Below, one piece after another: positions 24,297 to 33,118 of a stretch of DNA of 64,000 nt. The stretch comes from Hymenobacter monticola. Lineage in GTDB: Bacteria > Bacteroidota > Bacteroidia > Cytophagales > Hymenobacteraceae. How positions within the stretch are numbered: the first letter of the stretch is position 1; every line of letters starts with the position of its first letter. The position numbers were made by a program, and so were the translations under genes. The notes beneath the pieces are model-generated. The model was not told where the DNA came from. It did no database searches and saw only the letters and a program-made list of their open reading frames with translations. The DNA lies in NCBI RefSeq assembly GCF_022811645.1, contig NZ_CP094534.1, positions 2,418,001-2,482,000 on the forward strand. Reading direction: 5' to 3'.

Positions 24297-26654
24297 ATGC
24301 GTCGTTTTCTATTAGCCGGCCTGGGGTTGGCGCTGACGGGCCTGCTGCCCGCCGCCGCGCAAACCACCAACTCCGGTACCGATAAATTCGCGCAGCTCGA
24401 AACGATGCTGCCGACCCCCAACAGCTACCGCACCGCCAGCGGCGCCCCCGGCTCCGACTACTGGCAGCAACGCGCCGACTACGACATCAAAGTCACCCTG
24501 GATGATGCCAAGCAGGCCATCACGGGCCGCGAAACCATCACCTACACCAACCTCTCGCCCGACGTGCTGCCCTACCTCTGGGTGCAGCTCGACCAGAACA
24601 TCTGGGACAAAAACTCGATGACGACGGCCACCGAGGTGAATTCGCTGAGCGACAAGGTGTCCTTCCGCACCCTCGAAACGCTGGTGGATGACTTCGACGG
24701 CGGCTTCCGCATCGAAAGCGTGACCGGCAAAGACGGCAAGGCCCTGCACACCGTCACGAACCACACCATGATGCGCGTGGACCTGCCCGCGCCGCTGCGG
24801 CCCCACCAGTCGGTGTCGTTCAGCGTGAAGTGGCACTACAACATCAACGACGCCACCAAGGGCGGCCGCTGCGGCTACGAGTACTTCCCGGCCGACAAGA
24901 ACTACCTCTACGAGATGGCCCAGTTCTACCCGCGCATGGCCGTGTATTCCGATAACCAGGGCTGGCAGCACAAGCAGTTCCTCGGAACCGGCGAATTCAC
25001 GCTGCCCTTCGGCGACTACAAGGTGAGCATCACCGCCCCGGCCGACCACGTGGTGGGCGCCACCGGCACCCTGCAAAACGCCGCCCAGGTGATGAGCGCG
25101 ACGCAGCTGAAGCGCATGGAGCAGGCTAAAACGGCCAAGAAGCCGGTGCTCATCGTGAGCCAGGACGAGGCCGTGAAAGCCGAAGGCGGCCGCGCCACCG
25201 GCACCAAAACCTGGACCTACGTGGCCAAAAACGTGCGTGATTTTGCCTGGTGCAGCTCGCGCAAGTTCATCTGGGACGCCATGCAAATCACGCAGAGCGG
25301 CAAGCCCGTGCTGTGCATGAGCTACTACCCCAAGGAAGGCAACCCGCTGTGGGGCCAATACTCGACGCAGGTGGTGGCCCACACCATCAAAACTTACTCG
25401 AAATACACCATTCCCTACGCCTACCCGGTGGCCATTTCGGTGCACGGCGCCATCGGCGGCATGGAGTATCCCATGATTTGCTTCAACGGCGGCCGGCCCC
25501 AGAAGGATGGCACCTACTCGGCGCAGGTGAAATACGGGATGATTTCGGTGATTATCCACGAAGTGGGCCACAACTTCTTCCCCATGATTGTGAACTCCGA
25601 CGAGCGGCAGTGGAGCTGGATGGACGAGGGCCTGAACTCCTTCACGCAGTTCCTCACCGAGCAGGAGTGGGAGCGCAACTACCCCAGCCGCCGCGGCGAG
25701 CCCCGCAACATCGCGGCCTACATGGCCACCGATAAGAGCCTGCAAACCCCGATTATGACCAACTCGGAATCGGTGCTGCAGTTCGGCAACAACGCCTACG
25801 GCAAGCCCGCCACGGCCCTCAACATCCTGCGCGAGACGGTGATGGGCCGCGAGCTGTTCGACTACGCTTTCAAAACCTACGCCCAGCGTTGGGCCTACAA
25901 GCACCCCACGCCGGCCGACTTCTTCCGCACCATGGAAGACGCTTCGGCCGTGGACCTGGACTGGTTCTGGCGCGGCTGGTTCTACACCACTGAGCACACC
26001 GACCTGGCCCTCGAATCGGTGAAAGCCTACAGCGCCAGCACCGGCAACCCGCAGGTGGAAAACGCCCGCCTGCAGCAGCAAAAAGCCGCCGCGCCGCAGT
26101 CCATCTCGGCCCAGCGCAACGCCACCGAAATCCCGAAAACGCTGGTGGAGGAGAAGCCCGAGCTCAAGGATTTCTACAACAGCTACGACCCGCTGGCCGT
26201 GACGCCCGCCGACCAGCAGCGCTACGCCACGATGCTCAGCACCCTCACCGACGAGCAGAAGCAGCGCCTCGGCGACGCGCAGAACTTCTACGAGCTGAGC
26301 TTCCGCAACGTGGGCGGTCTGGTGATGCCCATCGTGCTGCAAATGACCTACGCCGACAACACCCAGGAAATCCAGACCATCCCGGCCGAAATCTGGCGCC
26401 GAAACAACGCGGAAGTGACCAAGGTCATCGTGACCAAGAAGCCCGTCATCAGCTTCGTCATCGACCCCTTCCAGCAAACGGCCGACACGGATTTGAGCAA
26501 CAACGCCTTCCCGCGCCAGCCGGCCGCCTCGCGCTTCGAGCTGTTCCAACAGCAGCAACAGCAGTCCCCGCCGAACCCCATGCAGCAGCAAACCAGCCGC
26601 ACCAGCAGCCCCATGCAGAAGCTGGAGCAGAAGCCGGTAGGCAGCGGCCAGTAA
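24297..26654 (+). CDS. M1 family zinc metallopeptidase, exported
   Basis: The 785-residue protein has a signal peptide (about 1-22, ending AAAQ) and a gluzincin core. HEVGHNFFP supplies His421, Glu422 and His425, and Glu444 in WMDEGLNSF is the third zinc ligand, at the family spacing. The exopeptidase motif appears as GGMEYPM in place of GAMEN. The N-terminal beta domain starts around DYDIKVTLDDAKQAITGRE. The last about 60 residues are Gln/Pro/Ser-rich and low complexity (QQQQQSPPNPMQQQT). It probably degrades peptides in the periplasm. It appears monocistronic, with a terminator at 26741. Confidence 0.93.
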   Translation: MRRFLLAGLGLALTGLLPAAAQTTNSGTDKFAQLETMLPTPNSYRTASGAPGSDYWQQRADYDIKVTLDDAKQAITGRETITYTNLSPDVLPYLWVQLDQNIWDKNSMTTATEVNSLSDKVSFRTLETLVDDFDGGFRIESVTGKDGKALHTVTNHTMMRVDLPAPLRPHQSVSFSVKWHYNINDATKGGRCGYEYFPADKNYLYEMAQFYPRMAVYSDNQGWQHKQFLGTGEFTLPFGDYKVSITAPADHVVGATGTLQNAAQVMSATQLKRMEQAKTAKKPVLIVSQDEAVKAEGGRATGTKTWTYVAKNVRDFAWCSSRKFIWDAMQITQSGKPVLCMSYYPKEGNPLWGQYSTQVVAHTIKTYSKYTIPYAYPVAISVHGAIGGMEYPMICFNGGRPQKDGTYSAQVKYGMISVIIHEVGHNFFPMIVNSDERQWSWMDEGLNSFTQFLTEQEWERNYPSRRGEPRNIAAYMATDKSLQTPIMTNSESVLQFGNNAYGKPATALNILRETVMGRELFDYAFKTYAQRWAYKHPTPADFFRTMEDASAVDLDWFWRGWFYTTEHTDLALESVKAYSASTGNPQVENARLQQQKAAAPQSISAQRNATEIPKTLVEEKPELKDFYNSYDPLAVTPADQQRYATMLSTLTDEQKQRLGDAQNFYELSFRNVGGLVMPIVLQMTYADNTQEIQTIPAEIWRRNNAEVTKVIVTKKPVISFVIDPFQQTADTDLSNNAFPRQPAASRFELFQQQQQQSPPNPMQQQTSRTSSPMQKLEQKPVGSGQ

Positions 26655-26673
26655 GCAACGCAGGACGTCTGCC

Positions 26674-26845
26674 TGTCATTGCGAGGGCGAAGCCCGTGGC
26701 AATCCGTCCTCTCAGCACCAGACACGCCCTTTTGCCACAGAGCCCCGGTACCGCAATGGTGCCGGGGCTTTTTGTTGGCGTTGTCACTTATCAAAGCTAG
26801 TCGCGTGGAAAGGACGGATTGCTTCGCTGCGCTCGCAATGACAGA
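26674..26845. repeat. Inverted pair of TGTCATTGCGAG-type repeats, element family C
   Basis: A left arm (26674-26710) beginning TGTCATTGCGAGGGCGAAGC faces a right arm (26811-26845) ending GCTCGCAATGACAGA, about 100 bases apart, with a terminator hairpin between. Such CATTGCGAG..GCAATCC palindromes are dispersed in many Bacteroidota genomes. Confidence 0.75.
26741..26773 (+). terminator. Rho-independent terminator of the M1 peptidase gene
   Basis: AGCCCCGGTACC and GGTGCCGGGGCT form a 12-base stem with a 5-base loop followed by TTTTTG, inside element C. Confidence 0.82.
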
Positions 26846-26928
26846 CGAGCTTGGCCATTTGTCACGCAAAAAGCCGAAACCATGAAGCGCTGAATCAGGT
26901 ACTTCGAAGCACACCAACGCCTGCCGTC

Positions 26929-28074
26929 ATGCACTCCTTCGACCACGCCACTGCCGCTTCCCGCCGGGAATTTATTCGCACCTTGTCGTTGGGGGTGGGG
27001 GCCTCGCTGGTGGGAGCAGCGGCGCTGGCGCGGCCAGCTGCCAAGCCGTTGGGCGTGGCGCTGGTGGGCCTGGGTAAGTACAGCACCGGCCAGCTGGCGC
27101 CGGCGTTGCAGCAAACCAAGCTGTGCCGGTTGGCCGGCATCGTGACCGGCACACCCGCCAAGGCCGCGCAGTGGAAGCAGCAGTACAACTTGCCCGACGC
27201 CAACATCTACAACTACCAGACCTTCGACCGCATTGCCGACAACCCGGCCATTGACATCGTGTACGTGGTACTGCCGGTGGCCCTGCACGCCGAGTATGTG
27301 GAGCGGGCGGCGCGGGCGGGCAAGCACGTCATTTGCGAGAAGCCGATGGCCACGTCGGCCGAAGACTGCCGGCGCATGATTGCGGCCATGCAGAAGGCGG
27401 GCAAGAAATTCAGCATCGGCTACCGCCTGCACTTCGAGCCCCACCACCAGGAAATGATGCGTCTGGGCCAGACGCAGTCATTCGGCCCCATCACCCACTT
27501 GGCGGCCGACAACGGCTTTCGCTTCAACAACGACACCCCGTGGCGGGTGAGCAAGCAACTGGCCGGCGGCGGGCCCCTCATGGACATGGGCATCTACTGC
27601 GTGCAGGGCGTCATCTACACCAAGGGCCAATTGCCGGTATCGGTCACGGCCAAGTTTGCGCCCAAAACCAACCCCACGCTGTTCCGGGAAGTGGAGGAGG
27701 GGATGAGCTGGCAAATGCAGTTTGCCGACGGCGCCGTAGCCGACTGCCGCACCAGCTACGGCGAAAACCTGAGCAGCCGCCTGCGCGCCGAGGCCGCCAA
27801 CGGCTGGCTGGAGCTGGAACCAGCGTTTGGCTACGGCGGCATTGCGGGCCGCACCCGGCAAGGCGCGATGAGCCTGCCCAACGTGCCCCAGCAAGCCCGC
27901 CAAATGGACGACTTTGCCGACTGCGTTCTCACCAACAAGCCTACCCGCGTGCCCGGTGAAATGGGCCTGCGCGACGTTCAACTCTTATCCGCCATCTACC
28001 GCGCCGCCGAAACCGGCCAGAAGGTGTCGACCAAAGACGTAGTGGCGGTGCTGGATAAGATGAACAGCCGTTAA
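26929..28074 (+). CDS. Gfo/Idh/MocA family oxidoreductase with Tat-type signal
   Basis: The 381-residue protein begins with a twin-arginine motif SRREFIRTLSLGVGASLVGA (residues 11-30), so it is probably exported folded with its cofactor. The Rossmann motif ALVGLGKYSTG follows (about 44-54), then VYVVLPVALHAEYV and the family signature GKHVICEKPMATSAED with EKP at 137-139. The C-terminal domain has GGGPLMDMGIYCVQG. This matches the periplasmic glucose-fructose oxidoreductase-like branch, which uses tightly bound NAD(P) on sugars; the sugar is unknown. The ATG at 26929 precedes the Tat motif closely. Confidence 0.9.
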   Translation: MHSFDHATAASRREFIRTLSLGVGASLVGAAALARPAAKPLGVALVGLGKYSTGQLAPALQQTKLCRLAGIVTGTPAKAAQWKQQYNLPDANIYNYQTFDRIADNPAIDIVYVVLPVALHAEYVERAARAGKHVICEKPMATSAEDCRRMIAAMQKAGKKFSIGYRLHFEPHHQEMMRLGQTQSFGPITHLAADNGFRFNNDTPWRVSKQLAGGGPLMDMGIYCVQGVIYTKGQLPVSVTAKFAPKTNPTLFREVEEGMSWQMQFADGAVADCRTSYGENLSSRLRAEAANGWLELEPAFGYGGIAGRTRQGAMSLPNVPQQARQMDDFADCVLTNKPTRVPGEMGLRDVQLLSAIYRAAETGQKVSTKDVVAVLDKMNSR

Positions 28075-28153
28075 AACGTGTACCTCAAAGCTCCGCTTCG
28101 GCTCGCGTTAGCATCGTTCAATGGAGCCGAAGCGGAGCTTCGGGGTACACGTT
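28075..28153. repeat. Inverted repeat, element family B, copy 1
   Basis: The 30-base arms AACGTGTACCTCAAAGCTCC.. (28075-28104) and ..GGGGTACACGTT (28124-28153) pair with two mismatches. It fills the whole gap between two converging genes and could terminate both. A perfect copy is at 43071-43154. Confidence 0.85.
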
Positions 28154-28154
28154 C

Positions 28155-28805
28155 TTATTTCTTCTCCTCGCCGCCCACCATGCGCGAAATGAGCCCGTGG
28201 TCCTCTTTCATTTCGGCCCACACCACGCCCACGACGTGAATCAGAATGAAGCCGATGATGAGGTACATCGTCACGTTGTGGGTTTCCTCGGCCAGGTGGT
28301 GAATGCCCTTGAGCCACGATACGTCCTCGAAAATCAGGATGAGGCCCGTCGCCACCATAATGGTGAGGAAAAGGTAGAACAAGGCGTAAGTGGTTTTGGC
28401 AAACAGAATCTTGCCTGCCTTGCTTTTGTCGGCAGGCGGGGCCAGGCGGTAGCGGCGCAGGACCCCCAGCAGCCGCGCCGAGAAACGCAGCTCCGACGGA
28501 CCCGAGAGCTGCAGCACCAGCCAGAATACCCACAGTGCCACCAGGGCCCAGCCAAAGTAGATGTGCCAGGCCCAGATACGCTCGCTGATGATGTGCGCCA
28601 GCTCCCGCGCCTGCGGCACCGAAACGTCTTTGCCTGATGACTGCAGCTCCGTGACAGCCGACTTGGACTTGACAATCACCTTCTGGAACAGAATCGTCAT
28701 CAACTGCAGGCTGATGAGCAAGGCGTTGGCCCAGTGCCAGAAGCGCAGCGTGCCGCGGTAATCTTTGGTGGGTGCTTCGACGGCGGGGGCAATGCGGGTG
28801 TCCAT
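28155..28805 (-). CDS. Cytochrome b561/b6-type membrane protein
   Basis: The 216-residue protein has four hydrophobic spans with histidines placed as heme ligands: RFWHWANALL in span 1, AWHIYFGWALVALWVFW in span 2, and IHHLAEETHNVTMYLIIGFILIHVV across spans 3-4. This is the layout of the di-heme cytochrome b561 / hydrogenase-type cytochrome b group that moves electrons across the inner membrane. A charged insert (KSKSAVTELQSSGKD) lies between spans 1 and 2. The ATG at 28805 follows the aminotransferase stop by 22 bases, so the two are probably co-transcribed. No dedicated redox partner gene is next to it. Confidence 0.83.
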   Translation of the reverse strand: MDTRIAPAVEAPTKDYRGTLRFWHWANALLISLQLMTILFQKVIVKSKSAVTELQSSGKDVSVPQARELAHIISERIWAWHIYFGWALVALWVFWLVLQLSGPSELRFSARLLGVLRRYRLAPPADKSKAGKILFAKTTYALFYLFLTIMVATGLILIFEDVSWLKGIHHLAEETHNVTMYLIIGFILIHVVGVVWAEMKEDHGLISRMVGGEEKK

Positions 28806-28827
28806 TTGCGATTGAATAGAGTTAAAA

Positions 28828-30066
28828 TCAAGAAGCGGTGGCCGCTTCTGCAAGGCCCGCCGGTTGTGATGCTGTGCGGCCGGGGTATTGCAGCAAGGCC
28901 TGCGCCAGGCAGGTGAGCGCGGCGGCCAAATCAGTGCGGTTGATGACGTAAGCCAGGCGCACTTCCTGCCGGCCCAGGCCCGGTGTGTGGTAGAAGCCGT
29001 TGGCGGGCGAGAGCATCAAGGTCTGGTTATCAAGCGTGAAATCTTCCAACAGCCACTGGCCGAATTTCTCGGCATCATCCACGGGCAGGCGGGCCACTAC
29101 GTAGAAGGCGCCGCCCGGCACAGGGCAGGTCACGCCGGGCATGGCTTGCAGGGCGGCCACGGTGAGGTCGCGCCGGGCCTGGTACTCGGCGCGGGTGCCG
29201 TCGAAGTAGGAGGCGGGCAGGTCGGCGGCGGCTTCGGCGGCCAGCATTTCGAGGACCGGCGGGCAAATGCGCATCTGCCCGAAGTGGAAGGCCGCCTGCC
29301 ACACGTCGGGGTTGCGCGTGACGAGGGCGCCCACGTGGGCTCCGCAGGCGCTGTAGCGCTTCGAGATGGTGTCGAGCATCACCACGTGCTTTTCGCCACC
29401 GGCCAGGCTCAGGGCGCTGGTGGCCTGGGCGCCGTCGTAGCAATACTCCCGGTAAGCCTCGTCGGACAGCAGGTACAAGTCGTGCCGCTTGCACAAGCCC
29501 AGCAGGGCTTCCAGCTCGTCGCGTCGGTACACGTAGCCCGTGGGGTTGCTGGGGTTGCAGATGAGGATGGCGCGGGTGCGCTCCGTTATGACGGCCTCAA
29601 AGTCGGCCAGCGGCGGCAGGGCGAAACCGTCCTCAATGTGGGCCGTGACGGCCACGATACTCACCCCGGCCGCAATGGCGAAGGCTGTGTAGGTGCCATA
29701 AAAAGGCTCGGCCACAATGACTTCATCGCCAGGATTCAGGCAAGTGAGCATGGCGAAGTGAATGGCCTCGCTGCCTGCGGTGGTCACCATGATGTGCTCG
29801 AAGCGGGCCGGAATGCCGGCGCGCTGGTAGTAGGTTTCGAGCTTGCGGCGGTAGCTGTCGGTGCCAGCGCCGGGCGCGTAGCCCAGCACCTTCACGTCGG
29901 CGTGGCGCACGGCGTCCAGCAGTTCGGGCGGCGTCAGCACGTCGGGCTGGCCGATGTTGAGGGGGTAAACAATCTTGCCCTGCTGGCGGGCGGCCTCGGC
30001 ATACGGCAACAGCTTGCGAAACGGCGAAACGGGCATGGCCTGCCCGCGCTTGGAAACCTCTAGCAT
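28828..30066 (-). CDS. Class I/II pyridoxal-phosphate aminotransferase
   Basis: The 412-residue protein has fold-type I aminotransferase motifs: LNIGQPDVLTPPEL (37-50), YAPGAGTDSYR, the cofactor-binding TTAGSEAIHFA (95-105), NPSNPTGYVY (171-180), SDEAYREYCYDG with Asp202, and the PLP lysine Lys236 in DTISKRYSACGAHVG. The closest class is aspartate/aromatic-type aminotransferases; substrate cannot be decided from sequence. The C-terminal about 15 residues are Ala-rich and poorly conserved. It precedes the cytochrome gene by 22 bases on the same strand. Confidence 0.92.
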   Translation of the reverse strand: MLEVSKRGQAMPVSPFRKLLPYAEAARQQGKIVYPLNIGQPDVLTPPELLDAVRHADVKVLGYAPGAGTDSYRRKLETYYQRAGIPARFEHIMVTTAGSEAIHFAMLTCLNPGDEVIVAEPFYGTYTAFAIAAGVSIVAVTAHIEDGFALPPLADFEAVITERTRAILICNPSNPTGYVYRRDELEALLGLCKRHDLYLLSDEAYREYCYDGAQATSALSLAGGEKHVVMLDTISKRYSACGAHVGALVTRNPDVWQAAFHFGQMRICPPVLEMLAAEAAADLPASYFDGTRAEYQARRDLTVAALQAMPGVTCPVPGGAFYVVARLPVDDAEKFGQWLLEDFTLDNQTLMLSPANGFYHTPGLGRQEVRLAYVINRTDLAAALTCLAQALLQYPGRTASQPAGLAEAATAS

Positions 30067-30143
30067 AAAATCGACTTAAACCCCTGGCGCGCCCAGCTAC
30101 TGCTATCGGGCTCTACCAGCGAAATATAGCGGCTGCCCGCCGC

Positions 30144-31112
30144 CTACAAGCACTTCTTGTACAGATTATACAGAATGCGGTTGTCGGCCTCCGTCAGCGG
30201 CCCGCCCACGTTCGTTTGAATGAAATGCAGCTTAAATGCCCGTACGGCCGCCGGCAAATCCTTGGTGTCGTAGCCGATGATGCGCAGGGCGTCTTTGGGG
30301 TTGAAGCTGGTAATCGGGCTGTTGAGGCGGGCCAGCTGGGCATCTACTTTGCTGGAGTCGACCGGCGCCTTGGGCGTCGTCAGGTCGTCCTCGGGCAGCG
30401 TCACGGTCGGGTTCAGCAGCCGGCTGGCCAGCGCGGCCGCGCTGTCGGCCACGAAGGGGCTGGGCAGCGGGCCGGCGTCGTACCATAGGCCGAAGCCATT
30501 GTCAGCCAGTCGCTTCCACGGAAAGAGGGCACTGGGGTCGTTCTTGCGGGTCGGGGCAATGTCGGCGTGGCCGATGAAATTGGCGGTGGGAATGCCGTAG
30601 GTCTTTTTGAGGCCAGCTAGCACGCGCACCAGGCTGGCCATCTGCGGCTCCGAAAACGGCTCGGTGCCGTTGTTATCGAGCTCGATGCCGATGGAGGAGG
30701 AATTGATGTCGGTGGTATTGCCCCACTTGGCCGCGCCGCCGTGCCAGGCCCGCAGGTAGTCATTCAGCATGTGAAATACCCGCCCATCGCGCCCTATCAC
30801 GTAGTGCGCGCTCACCTGCGTGCGCGGCAGCGTGAACGTCTTGAGCGTCTGGGCTGTGGAGTCCTGCGCCGTGTGGTGAATGACGACGTAGTTGGGCTTG
30901 CGCAGGTTGAAGTTGGTGGTGCCCACCCAGTAGGCGCCTTGCAGCAGGCTGTCGGCGCCCGGCGTGGGCACGGGCGTGGCGCGCAAAGCCTTGGCATAGG
31001 CCTTCACCTGGGCTTTGTAGGATTTGTTGGTGGCGGAGTAGGGGTTGCGCTGGGCGGCGCAGGCCGCCATGGCGACGCTGGCAACCAGGCCCAGGCAGTA
31101 ACGGAAGGTCAT
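30144..31112 (-). CDS. N-acetylmuramoyl-L-alanine amidase (Amidase_2), lipoprotein
   Basis: The 322-residue protein has a lipoprotein signal with the cysteine at 18 (VAMAACAAQ), so it should be anchored to a membrane. The amidase domain (about 65-215) contains VVIHHTAQDS with zinc ligand His79, SAHYVIGRDGRVF, ELDNNG with Glu144, and FIGHADIAPTRKNDP with His182 and Asp192. This AmpD/T7-lysozyme-like set cleaves between muramic acid and the peptide stem. The C-terminal about 100 residues (DALRIIGYDTKDLPAAVRAF) resemble a peptidoglycan-binding helical repeat. It may act in cell-wall recycling or remodelling. Confidence 0.93.
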   Translation of the reverse strand: MTFRYCLGLVASVAMAACAAQRNPYSATNKSYKAQVKAYAKALRATPVPTPGADSLLQGAYWVGTTNFNLRKPNYVVIHHTAQDSTAQTLKTFTLPRTQVSAHYVIGRDGRVFHMLNDYLRAWHGGAAKWGNTTDINSSSIGIELDNNGTEPFSEPQMASLVRVLAGLKKTYGIPTANFIGHADIAPTRKNDPSALFPWKRLADNGFGLWYDAGPLPSPFVADSAAALASRLLNPTVTLPEDDLTTPKAPVDSSKVDAQLARLNSPITSFNPKDALRIIGYDTKDLPAAVRAFKLHFIQTNVGGPLTEADNRILYNLYKKCL

Positions 31113-31178
31113 ACCAGCAGCGGATTGGCGAGGGAAAGAAAAAGGGTCATGTGACCAATTGCGTGCAAAATACGCGTC

Positions 31179-31967
31179 CTAGCGTCCCTCGCCGGGAGCT
31201 TGGGCCTTGCGGAACAGGCAATGCGGAAAAATACTGATGCCAATGGTGGTGTAGCTCCGGCCCTGCTTCAGGTCGCGCACGCCCACCGAGTAGTAGGTGC
31301 TGCGGTCACTCTCGTTGTAGCCAAACGTGGCCGAGGTGCCCCAGGCAGCCTGCAGCTGCACGGGCCGGCTCTCGGTGGGGCCATCGCCCAGCCGCACCCG
31401 GAAGTAAACCATGGGCTCGCTGCGGGTCATGCGGCTGAGGCCGACGGGCAGGGCATGTTCGGTGAGCGTCGTGAAATTTACCTGCGTCACCCGGTAGGCG
31501 GCCCCGAACGACACGGCCTCGCTGGCCTGGAAAGTGCCATATACTTCCCCAAAGAGCTTGTTGTAGCGGGCATCGTACTCGTAGCGAGTCGAGGGAAATA
31601 AAATGGCCGTCCGCTCAAAGGCCGCGTTGCTGCGCGCTTGCCCAAAGCCGCCCAGCCCACCCACCAGCCATTGCTGGCCCAGCGGCCAGTAGGTGCCCAC
31701 GCCCAGGTCGTACTGGTAGCCCCGGTAATAGGTAGAATCCTGCGGATTGCCGTGCCGGCTGCTGTAGGCGGCCCGCACCAGCAGGTGTCGCACCGGTGAG
31801 TAAGTGCCGGCCACTTCCACCCGGCCGCTGAGGTAGCTGCTTCCGCTGACTTCGCCCTGCTTTTTATCGGTGAGCTGCGGGGCGGCGCACTGCATGGGCA
31901 TGTACACCACGCAGCTAGGCAGGAACAGGCTGCCGATGGCTAGTGCAAGAGTAAAGAGGGTTTTCAT
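31179..31967 (-). CDS. Lipoprotein with a beta-rich body, unknown function (paralogue 1)
   Basis: The 262-residue protein has a lipobox at LFLPSCVVYMP. The mature part is made of short alternating strands ending in aromatic residues (VEVAGTYSPVRHLLVRAAYS, YDLGVGTYWPLGQQWLVGG, KLFGEVYGTFQASEAVSFGAAYR), which suggests a small outer-membrane beta-barrel or beta-sandwich. It shares its general plan (lipobox, VYMPMQ/LYQPML, AAYSSRHGN/AAGGLHAYN, GVGTYWPLG/GLGGYLTVG) with the next gene upstream, so the two look paralogous. No function is evident. Confidence 0.7.
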   Translation of the reverse strand: MKTLFTLALAIGSLFLPSCVVYMPMQCAAPQLTDKKQGEVSGSSYLSGRVEVAGTYSPVRHLLVRAAYSSRHGNPQDSTYYRGYQYDLGVGTYWPLGQQWLVGGLGGFGQARSNAAFERTAILFPSTRYEYDARYNKLFGEVYGTFQASEAVSFGAAYRVTQVNFTTLTEHALPVGLSRMTRSEPMVYFRVRLGDGPTESRPVQLQAAWGTSATFGYNESDRSTYYSVGVRDLKQGRSYTTIGISIFPHCLFRKAQAPGEGR

Positions 31968-32088
31968 TGGAAGCGCAGAGAGATGCCGTCCGACTTTAGC
32001 CGTTCAAATTACGGCTTATAATTGCCAACTGTGGGCTGCACAATCTGAAGCAGTACATATGGGTACGGCGTCATGCCTTGCACCTCCT

Positions 32089-32883
32089 TCAAAGAGTGTG
32101 GTTGGGGCCCTTACGGACACTGCCGGGGCAGTACATCACCCCCACGTACGCCCGCAACGGCGCCTTTCCAAACACTGCTTCGTTGCTGATGCTACGGAGC
32201 GGCACATCATAGCTGCCTCCCGCTTGCCATTGCAGCCGGCGCCACAATGGCTGCTGCACCAGCACCGACGCCTGCAAGTAGTATTGCGAAGCCGGAGGCT
32301 GCGCCACGTCGTTCAGCAACAAGGACGTAAAGCGCGCCTGTGTCAGGCGCAAGGTGGCGCCAAACTCCTTTTCGGGGTGGCCGACGCTGGGCCACCGGGC
32401 CGTTACCTGGGCAAAACGCGTGTTGTAGTAGCCCCGCAGCTCGGGCACCGGCTGATATTTACCCTTGCCGCCACTGCTGCCGACAGTAGCGCCAATGGCA
32501 AGGCCGCCGCCAAATGAGTCCGGCGACGTGAAGCGGCCATAGCGAAAGCTGCGGCCCTGGCCCGCGCCAACGGCGGCACTGAGCCAAGTGCGACCCACCG
32601 TGAGGTAGCCGCCCAGGCCGGCTTCGTACTGGCGGTTCCGAACATAGTTGTTGGAGCTGTCGCGCTCGGCATTGTAGGCGTGCAATCCCCCAGCAGCCAG
32701 CACCAGCACATGGGGCAGCGGCGAGGCAATGGCCGCCGCCTGCCCACCGTACGGAAACTGCCAGTTGGCTGCGGCGGCCACGTCGCCGGGCTTGCGCACG
32801 GCCGGCAGCGTCCCCAGCATCGGCTGGTACAGGGTGCAGCCGCTGGCCGCAATGGCTAACAACCCAAAGTATAAACGACGCAT
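32089..32883 (-). CDS. Lipoprotein with a beta-rich body, unknown function (paralogue 2)
   Basis: The 264-residue protein has a lipobox at AIAASGCTLYQP. Its strands alternate hydrophobic and polar residues (AAIASPLPHVLVLAAGG, YEAGLGGYLTVGRTWLSAAVGAGQG, YYLQASVLVQQPLWRRLQWQAGG). It ends VPLRSISNEAVFGKAPLRAYVGVMY. It matches the neighbouring lipoprotein in plan but only weakly in sequence. A 121-base gap separates them on the same strand. It is probably outer-membrane associated. Confidence 0.7.
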   Translation of the reverse strand: MRRLYFGLLAIAASGCTLYQPMLGTLPAVRKPGDVAAAANWQFPYGGQAAAIASPLPHVLVLAAGGLHAYNAERDSSNNYVRNRQYEAGLGGYLTVGRTWLSAAVGAGQGRSFRYGRFTSPDSFGGGLAIGATVGSSGGKGKYQPVPELRGYYNTRFAQVTARWPSVGHPEKEFGATLRLTQARFTSLLLNDVAQPPASQYYLQASVLVQQPLWRRLQWQAGGSYDVPLRSISNEAVFGKAPLRAYVGVMYCPGSVRKGPNHTL

Positions 32884-33060
32884 AGGCCAATTGATTAGCG
32901 GTTAAGCACCCCTAGATAGGTGCGTCGCCACCTACCTCACAACCCAATAGTCAGCAAAGAAGGACTTCTGCTACGGCAATGCTTGCTGTAAAAAGAGCCT
33001 GCTCGAACTCCCAGGCATGTTTTCAATGCGGAAAATCAGACTTTGCAAAAAGCTGAAAAT

Positions 33061-33096
33061 CAAACGCCCCCGCCAAATTCATGGCGGGGGCGTTTG
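33061..33096 (-). terminator. Rho-independent terminator of rny
   Basis: AAACGCCCCCGCCA and TGGCGGGGGCGTTT form a 14-base GC-rich stem with a 6-base loop. Read on the minus strand it is followed by GATTTTC. It starts 23 bases after the rny stop. Confidence 0.82.
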
Positions 33097-33118
33097 GATT
33101 GTTTGATGAAATGCAGGG

